DNA from: Planctomycetaceae bacterium
GTDB lineage: Bacteria; Planctomycetota; Planctomycetia; Pirellulales; UBA1268
Direction: 5' to 3'
Assembly (NCBI GenBank): GCA_947453875.1
Contig: CANGIH010000172.1
Location: forward strand, 1 to 5,932
DNA: 5,932 nucleotides
How positions within the stretch are numbered: position 1 is the first letter of the stretch; each line of letters opens with the position of its first letter. This document shows, one piece after another, positions 1 through 5,932 of this stretch. The notes under the pieces are model-generated. The model saw only the letters and a list, made by a program, of their open reading frames with translations. It searched no databases and was not told the origin of the DNA. A program made the position numbers and the translations under genes.

Positions 1-1
1 G

Positions 2-882
2 CTTGTCCGGGCACCCGAGATCAATCGGGTGGTGTCGGCCATCGTCGGTGCGGCGGGCTTGAGGAGTACCTGGGCGGCACTCGACGCCGGCAAGACGGTG
101 GCCCTTGCCAACAAGGAAACGCTCGTCATGGCCGGGCCGCTCGTGATGCGGCTGGCCGCCGAGCGCGGCGCGACGCTTCTTCCGGTCGACAGCGAGCATT
201 CGGCGATCCACCAGGCCCTCCGCTCGGGCACGCCTGACGAGGTGGTGCGGGTGATCCTCACCGCCAGCGGGGGGCCGTTCCGCACCCGCTCCCAGGAGTC
301 GCTCGGGGCCGTCACGCCGCAGGAAGCGCTCCGCCATCCCACCTGGTCGATGGGACCGAAGATCACGATCGACTCGGCCACGATGATGAACAAGGCGCTC
401 GAGCTCATCGAGGCCCGTTGGCTGTTCGACCTTCCGGGAGAGAAGCTCGCCGTCGTCATTCATCCCCAGTCGGTGGTCCACTCGATGGTGGAATTCGTCG
501 ATGGATCGGTGCTCGCGCAGTTGAGCCCTCCTGACATGAAGCTCCCCATCCAGTACGCCCTCTCCCATCCGAGCCGGCACGACGGCCCAGCCCGGCGGCT
601 CGACTTTGCCGCGCAGCTGCGCCTCGACTTCGAGCCCCCCGATCCGGAGCGTTTCCCGGCCGTCAGGCTCGGGCACGAGGCGGCCACCCGGGGGGGGACG
701 TGCGGGGCGGTGCTCAACGCCGCCAATGAGGAGGCGGTGAAGCGGTTCCTCGCCGGGGGAATGCGGTTCACGGAAATCGCGGAGGTGTGTGCCCGGGTTC
801 TCGACGGGCATGCGTACCAGGCCGAGCCGTCGCTCGACGACATCCGTCGACTCGATGGCTGGGCCAGACAGGAGGTCCTGAC

Positions 883-898
<16 letters not shown>
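2..898 (+). CDS. dxr: 1-deoxy-D-xylulose 5-phosphate reductoisomerase (5'-truncated)
   Basis: Dxr converts 1-deoxy-D-xylulose 5-phosphate to 2-C-methyl-D-erythritol 4-phosphate with NADPH and a divalent metal, the committed step of the MEP isoprenoid pathway in the cytoplasm. The frame is open from base 2, and 298 residues are visible. The E. coli enzyme has 398, so about 100 N-terminal residues, including the Rossmann GxTGxIG motif, lie outside. Visible hallmarks are ALANKE (residues 34-39), the metal-binding VDSEH (62-66, equivalent to E. coli D150, S151, E152), SGGPF (89-93), the mobile loop HPTWSMG (112-118), DSATMMNKALE (124-134, with the N227, K228 and E231 equivalents) and HPQSVVHSMVEF (154-165). 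All expected metal and phosphate ligands in this part are intact. The C-terminal helical domain is complete, ending at TGA 896-898. The GTG codons at 29 and 32 are internal, since conserved Dxr sequence continues upstream of them. The tail overlaps the next gene by 16 nt. Confidence 0.97.
870..876 (+). promoter_or_regulatory. Perfect Shine-Dalgarno site that sets the rseP start
   Basis: AGGAGGT matches the full anti-Shine-Dalgarno complement and sits 6 nt before GTG 883, an optimal spacing. It lies inside the last codons of dxr. This fixes the rseP start at 883 rather than the upstream ATG 787, GTG 895 (which overlaps the dxr stop as GTGA) or the inner ATG 931. Ribosomes finishing dxr pass directly over the site, so translational coupling is likely; that last point is inference. 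Confidence 0.75.
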
Positions 899-2967
<2,069 letters not shown>

Positions 2968-3011
2968 CTTGCGGCTTCATCCCGGGCCGTGGGTCGTTCA
3001 ACCCGACCGGG

Positions 3012-3713
3012 ATGGAGTCGTTTCACGTGCCCAATACGCTGCCGCTCGGATCGATCTCCCCCGCCGTCCCCTTTCCCCCCCCGGGCATCCGTTGGGTGGT
3101 CTTCGACGTTGTCGGCACGCTCGTCGAGCCATGGCCTGCCGTGCCGATCGCCTACCAGCGTGCGGCCGCCCGCGAGGGGATCGAGGCAGGCCCCGACGAT
3201 CTGCGGCAGCGGTTCGCCGCGGCGTGGAGGCGTCAGGAACTGATCGACGCCGCCGCCCCGATCCCCTTCGCCACCAGCCGCGCCCGCGAGGCTGGACGCT
3301 GGCGGGGGATCGTCCACGAGGTGTTCGCCGATGCCGCACCGGAGCCGGTGCGGGAGCGGGTGTTCGCCGATCTGTGGCAGCACTTCGCCGACCCGGCAGC
3401 TTGGCGTCCGCTCGAACGCGGCAGGGCCCTCGTGCAGGAGGCGATCGCGGCCGGTTGCGGCGTGGTCTTGGCGAGCAACTTCGATGAACGCCTGCTGGCG
3501 ATCGCCGGGCACCTTGAGCCCCTCTGCCGCGCCAGCCATGTTTTTGCATCGTCGGAGCTCGGCTGGCGCAAGCCGGCGCCGGCGTTCTTCCGGGCCGTCG
3601 AATCGCGCCTCGGCTGCACTGCCGATCAATTGATCCTCGTGGGCGACGACCCGCGCCTGGATGTCGCGGCGGCCCGCGCCGCCGGTTGGCAGGCGCTGGC
3701 GATCGGGGAATGA
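3012..3713 (+). CDS. HAD-superfamily hydrolase-like protein, altered motif I
   Basis: The 233-residue product has a haloacid dehalogenase (HAD) fold with a helical cap inserted after motif I (subfamily I layout). Motif I is FDVVGTL (31-37): the nucleophile D32 is present, but the usual acid/base Asp two residues later is V34. Motif II is LASNFDE (153-159, S155), motif III is GWRKPAP (184-190, K187) and motif IV is VGDDPRLD (210-217, D212, D213, D217). Loss of the second Asp argues against an ordinary phosphatase; a related DAVGT form is, from memory, known in some HAD subgroups. The substrate is unknown. The start is uncertain. ATG 3012 has a poor ribosome site, while GTG 3027 has GGAG at 3014-3017 nine bases before it and would give 228 residues; the first 26 residues are proline-rich and carry no motif. 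The gene begins 44 nt after rseP with no promoter seen between them, so it may be co-transcribed with it. Confidence 0.85.
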   Translation: MESFHVPNTLPLGSISPAVPFPPPGIRWVVFDVVGTLVEPWPAVPIAYQRAAAREGIEAGPDDLRQRFAAAWRRQELIDAAAPIPFATSRAREAGRWRGIVHEVFADAAPEPVRERVFADLWQHFADPAAWRPLERGRALVQEAIAAGCGVVLASNFDERLLAIAGHLEPLCRASHVFASSELGWRKPAPAFFRAVESRLGCTADQLILVGDDPRLDVAAARAAGWQALAIGE

Positions 3714-3785
3714 GGGCCGCCACCCCCGCGGTCGATTCCGGCGGTGCTCCCGGGCCGTGCGGAGCGGGCGGCCGTGGTCCCCGCC

Positions 3786-3794
3786 TGCTATGAT
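3786..3794 (+). promoter_or_regulatory. Candidate extended -10 promoter for the isomerase gene
   Basis: TGCTATGAT reads as an extended -10: TG, one base, then TATGAT, one mismatch from the TATAAT consensus. It stands out as AT-rich in a very GC-rich gap. No convincing -35 lies 16-18 nt upstream (the bases there are GGGCGG), which is tolerable for extended -10 promoters. Transcription would begin near 3801, giving a leader of about 54 nt that opens with the G-run hairpin. This is motif evidence only. Confidence 0.4.
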
Positions 3795-3803
3795 TTCGCC
3801 GGG

Positions 3804-3820
3804 GGGGGGCAGCGCCCCCC
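3804..3820 (+). repeat. G/C hairpin in the gap before the isomerase gene
   Basis: GGGGGGC and GCCCCCC form a 7-bp perfect stem around an AGC loop, with extra G residues at 3801-3803 that let it slip. Only TGTCGTTTCC follows, so the U-tract of a classical intrinsic terminator is weak or absent. It could be a weak terminator for the genes ending at 3713. If the promoter at 3786-3794 is real, it would instead be a hairpin at the 5' end of the isomerase mRNA. The structure is plain in the sequence; the role is not. Confidence 0.5.
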
Positions 3821-3854
3821 TGTCGTTTCCCCCACTGCATGAAAAGGATCGAGC

Positions 3855-4691
3855 ATGTCGACCCCCTCGCTCTCCCGTCGCGGCTTCCTCGCCGCCGGCG
3901 TCGCGACCTGTGCCGCCGCCTCTCCCCTGGGCGTCCTCGCCCGGGAGGCTGCCGCGGCCGATCTCAACCTCGGCATCCAGCTCTACTCGCTCCGCGGCTA
4001 CAAGGTCGACGAGGCGATGAAGCATGCCCGCGACATCGGCTTCCGGTTCGTCGAGTTCTACGGCGACATGTATCCGGTCAACTCCGATGCCGCCGCGATC
4101 GCGACCATGAAGAAGAAGCTCGCCGATCTCGGGCTCACGATCAGCGCCCATGGTGTCAACGGTTTCGGCGGTGACGCCGATGCCAACCGCAAGGTGTTCG
4201 AGTTTGCCAAGGCGGCCGGGATCCCCTGCATCTCCGCCGATCCCTCCCCCGAGGCCTTCAAGAGCCTCGACGAGCTCGTCAAGGAATTCGACATCAAGAT
4301 CGCGATCCACAACCACGGCCCCAAGCACCGCTACAACAAGGTGGTCGATGTCCTCAAGGCGATCGAGGGGCACGACGCCCGGATCGGCGCCTGTGCCGAC
4401 CTCGGTCATTACATCCGCTCCGGCGAGAAGCCGACCGAAGTCATCCGGCTTCTCAAGGGCAGGCTGTACGGCATCCACCTCAAGGATTTCAAGGAGATGC
4501 AGGACCAGACCACCGGCGTCATTCTCGGCAAGGGCCATCTCGACGTGCCGGCCGTGATGGCGGCACTCGTCCAGACGGGCTTCCCGAAGAACGGAGCCCT
4601 GTCTCTGGAATATGAAGAGAACCCGCAGAACCCCCTCGACGACATCCGCCAGTGCTACGCCGTGGCCAGCGACGCCCTCGCGAAGACCTGA
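3855..4691 (+). CDS. Tat-exported sugar phosphate isomerase/epimerase-like TIM barrel protein
   Basis: The 278-residue product belongs to the xylose-isomerase-like TIM barrel family (AP endonuclease 2 fold), which includes sugar isomerases, epimerases and hydroxypyruvate isomerase. The N-terminus is a Tat signal: SRRGFL (7-12), a hydrophobic stretch, then an alanine-rich cleavage region (about 32-35), so the enzyme should fold in the cytoplasm and be exported. The mature barrel begins LNLGIQLYSLR (37-47). Candidate metal or substrate ligands at the ends of successive strands are E67 (VEFYG), H99 (SAHG), H152 and H154 (IHNHG), D182 and H185 (ADLGH), H208 (GIHLKD) and E252 (LEYEEN). This is the usual family set, so a functional metal site is likely. 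The substrate cannot be named. ATG 3855 has AAGGA at 3844-3848 with 6-nt spacing. The gene has its own promoter candidate and precedes a second exported protein. Cys19 sits in VATC, a poor lipobox. Confidence 0.9.
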   Translation: MSTPSLSRRGFLAAGVATCAAASPLGVLAREAAAADLNLGIQLYSLRGYKVDEAMKHARDIGFRFVEFYGDMYPVNSDAAAIATMKKKLADLGLTISAHGVNGFGGDADANRKVFEFAKAAGIPCISADPSPEAFKSLDELVKEFDIKIAIHNHGPKHRYNKVVDVLKAIEGHDARIGACADLGHYIRSGEKPTEVIRLLKGRLYGIHLKDFKEMQDQTTGVILGKGHLDVPAVMAALVQTGFPKNGALSLEYEENPQNPLDDIRQCYAVASDALAKT

Positions 4692-4736
4692 TCTGAACGG
4701 TCTGTGGGATAGGCCACCCATGGACCAGCCCGTCGT

Positions 4737-4777
4737 TGTCGGCCGGTGAAAACGCCGTGTGTTTTCACCGGCCGGCA
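4737..4777. repeat. Long, nearly perfect inverted repeat (hairpin) between two exported-protein genes
   Basis: GGCCGGTGAAAAC (4741-4753) is matched exactly by GTTTTCACCGGCC (4761-4773), separated by 7 nt. Pairing extends outward through 4740:4774, a G-T wobble at 4739:4775, then 4738:4776 and 4737:4777, giving a 17-bp stem. It starts 46 nt after the isomerase stop and ends 65 nt before the next ATG. There is no T-run after the right arm, so it is not a textbook intrinsic terminator, although such a strong hairpin could stop transcription or protect a 3' end. Other readings are a REP-like dispersed repeat or a regulator-binding palindrome. Confidence 0.6.
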
Positions 4778-4842
4778 TGCATCGTATCCGGCGATGAGGC
4801 ACGTTCTCCGCCGCCTGCCGGCCCGTCCCACGGAGTGCTCCC

Positions 4843-5932
4843 ATGCACCATTCGTTCTCTGCGGTGCTTGCCGCAGCCCTGTTTCTCGTACCCGCGACGG
4901 TGTCGGCGGCCACGGTGGCCGAAAGCCTGCCGGTGATCCTGGCTGTCGATCACGAGGGGAAGGGGAATGCCGCCGCCTCGAAGGCTTGGTCGGTGCTCGC
5001 CGCGGCCGATGCCGCGGCGCTTCCCGACATCCTCGCGGCGATGGACGGCGCGAATCCCCTCGCCGCCAACTGGCTGCGTGCCGCCGTCGATGCGGTCGTC
5101 ACGAAGAGCGGGGGGAATGCCAAGCTGCCCATCGACAGCCTCGTCCGCTTCCTCGGCGAGACGAAGCACGATCCGCGCGCCCGGCGGCTGGCGTTCGATC
5201 TCGTCAAGGGGGCCGACCCAGCCCGGGCTGACTCACTTCTCGACGGGATGGTGGAGGATCCGAGCGTCGAACTGCGGCGCGATGCGGTGGCGAAGGTCAT
5301 CGCCAGGGCTGAGACGCTAAAGATCGGGGAGAAGAAGGAGGAGGCCCTCGCCGCTTACCAGAAGGCCTTCTCTGCCTCGCGGAATGTCGAGCAGATCAAG
5401 GCGCTCGCGACCGCGATCCGGGATCTCGGTGGCACCGTCGACCTGACACGCCACTTCGGCTTCCTCCGCAGCTGGCAGATCATCGGCCCGTTCGACAACT
5501 CCGAGGGGAAGGGGTTTGCCGCCGTCTATCCGCCGGAGGAGAGGCTCGATCTGACGGCCTCGCTCGACGGCAAGGAGGGAAAGGTGTCGTGGCAGCCGGT
5601 CGATACCGGCGACGAGTACGGGATCGTGAACGTCAATCTCTCCTACCCGCCCCCGGCGCCGCCGGCCGACGCCAAACCGGCCGAGGGACCCAAGGAGGGG
5701 CTCAAGGGGGTGATCGCCTACGCTGTCACCGAGTTTGTCTCGGCGGAGGATCGCCCCGCCGAAATCCGGCTCGGCTCCAAGAACGCCTGGAAGATCTGGC
5801 TCAATGGCAGCCCCGTCTTCGAGCGCGAGGAATACCACCGGGGCATGGAGATCGACCAGTACCGGATGCCGGTGACGCTCCGCAAGGGGCCCAACACGAT
5901 CCTCATCAAGATCTGCCAGGACGAGCAGCGCC
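4843..5932 (+). CDS. Secreted modular protein, HEAT-like N-terminus plus beta-sandwich-like region (3'-truncated)
   Basis: From ATG 4843, with GGAG at 4832-4835 seven bases before it, the frame stays open to the window edge, giving 363 residues and no stop. Residues 1-22 form a Sec signal peptide ending VSA, with cleavage likely after A22. Residues about 45-200 are helical and alanine-rich; 110-157 resemble HEAT-type repeats (DPRARRLAFDLV, then DPSVELRRDAVAKV). Residues 206-232 carry FGFLRSWQIIGPFDN and AVYPPEE. After a proline/alanine-rich linker (about 267-287), 291-359 form a predicted beta region with AYAVTEF, IRLGSKNAWKIWLNG, DQYRMPVTL and KGPNTILIKI. The WQIIGPFDN and WLNG pattern recurs in large planctomycete secreted proteins, where the beta region resembles sugar-binding accessory domains of glycoside hydrolases. 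No catalytic domain is visible, and any such domain (for example DUF1080) would lie beyond the edge. It follows the exported isomerase-like gene by 151 nt, suggesting but not proving a common role in carbohydrate use. Confidence 0.85.
   Translation, partial: MHHSFSAVLAAALFLVPATVSAATVAESLPVILAVDHEGKGNAAASKAWSVLAAADAAALPDILAAMDGANPLAANWLRAAVDAVVTKSGGNAKLPIDSLVRFLGETKHDPRARRLAFDLVKGADPARADSLLDGMVEDPSVELRRDAVAKVIARAETLKIGEKKEEALAAYQKAFSASRNVEQIKALATAIRDLGGTVDLTRHFGFLRSWQIIGPFDNSEGKGFAAVYPPEERLDLTASLDGKEGKVSWQPVDTGDEYGIVNVNLSYPPPAPPADAKPAEGPKEGLKGVIAYAVTEFVSAEDRPAEIRLGSKNAWKIWLNGSPVFEREEYHRGMEIDQYRMPVTLRKGPNTILIKICQDEQR

Noticed and set aside
787..882. Upstream ATG 787 as the rseP start
   Set aside because: It would add 32 arginine- and proline-rich residues that overlap the dxr C-terminus by over 100 nt with no membrane or motif content, while GTG 883 has a perfect ribosome site.
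2981..3011. Short inverted repeats before the HAD gene (CCCGG with CCGGG; GGTCG with CGACC)
   Set aside because: The stems are only 5 bp, mutually exclusive in part and lack a T-run; expected by chance in such GC-rich sequence, so not called a terminator.
3900..3920. Possible lipobox at Cys19 of the Tat-exported isomerase
   Set aside because: VATC has Thr before Cys instead of Gly, Ala or Ser, and the alanine-rich region further on is a better ordinary cleavage site.
4746..5231. A 161-codon + strand frame overlapping the last gene
   Set aside because: Its arginine-rich translation is a shadow frame; the 4843 frame has a signal peptide, ribosome site and recognisable motifs through to the window edge.

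Overview
The window is GC-rich bacterial chromosome, with G or C at most third codon positions. It carries five protein genes, all on the + strand. The style points to a planctomycete, probably Pirellulales-like. The reasons are a 694-residue RseP-type protease with several extra PDZ modules, a Tat-exported xylose-isomerase-like TIM barrel protein, and a large secreted protein with WQIIGPFDN and WLNG motifs of the kind common in planctomycete secretomes. The assignment is inferred from style; no rRNA or other taxonomic marker is present.

Layout. (1) 2-898 is the 3' three-quarters of dxr (ispC), the MEP isoprenoid pathway reductoisomerase; its NADPH-binding N-terminus lies off the left edge. 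(2) 883-2967 is an rseP/M50 site-2 protease. It starts at a GTG inside the end of dxr, behind a perfect AGGAGGT. (3) 3012-3713 is a HAD-superfamily hydrolase-like protein whose motif I has lost the second aspartate. (4) 3714-3854 is a gap with an extended -10 candidate and a G/C hairpin. (5) 3855-4691 is a Tat-exported sugar phosphate isomerase/epimerase-like protein. (6) 4692-4842 is a gap holding a long, nearly perfect hairpin. (7) 4843 to the right edge is the N-terminal part of a Sec-exported modular protein that has no stop within the window.

How the genes work together. dxr and rseP form the familiar envelope/isoprenoid housekeeping pair, seen in many bacteria near uppS and cdsA, and here they look translationally coupled. 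The HAD gene follows 44 nt later and may be read through from them. A promoter candidate before the isomerase suggests a separate unit. The isomerase-like protein and the final protein are both predicted to leave the cytoplasm, so a shared role in envelope or periplasmic carbohydrate processing is possible but unproven.

I see no tRNA, rRNA, CRISPR array, insertion sequence, prophage or defence system. The most interesting features are the expanded PDZ array of the protease, the altered HAD motif I, the 4737-4777 hairpin, and the large modular secreted protein that runs off the edge. None amounts to a clear new system.
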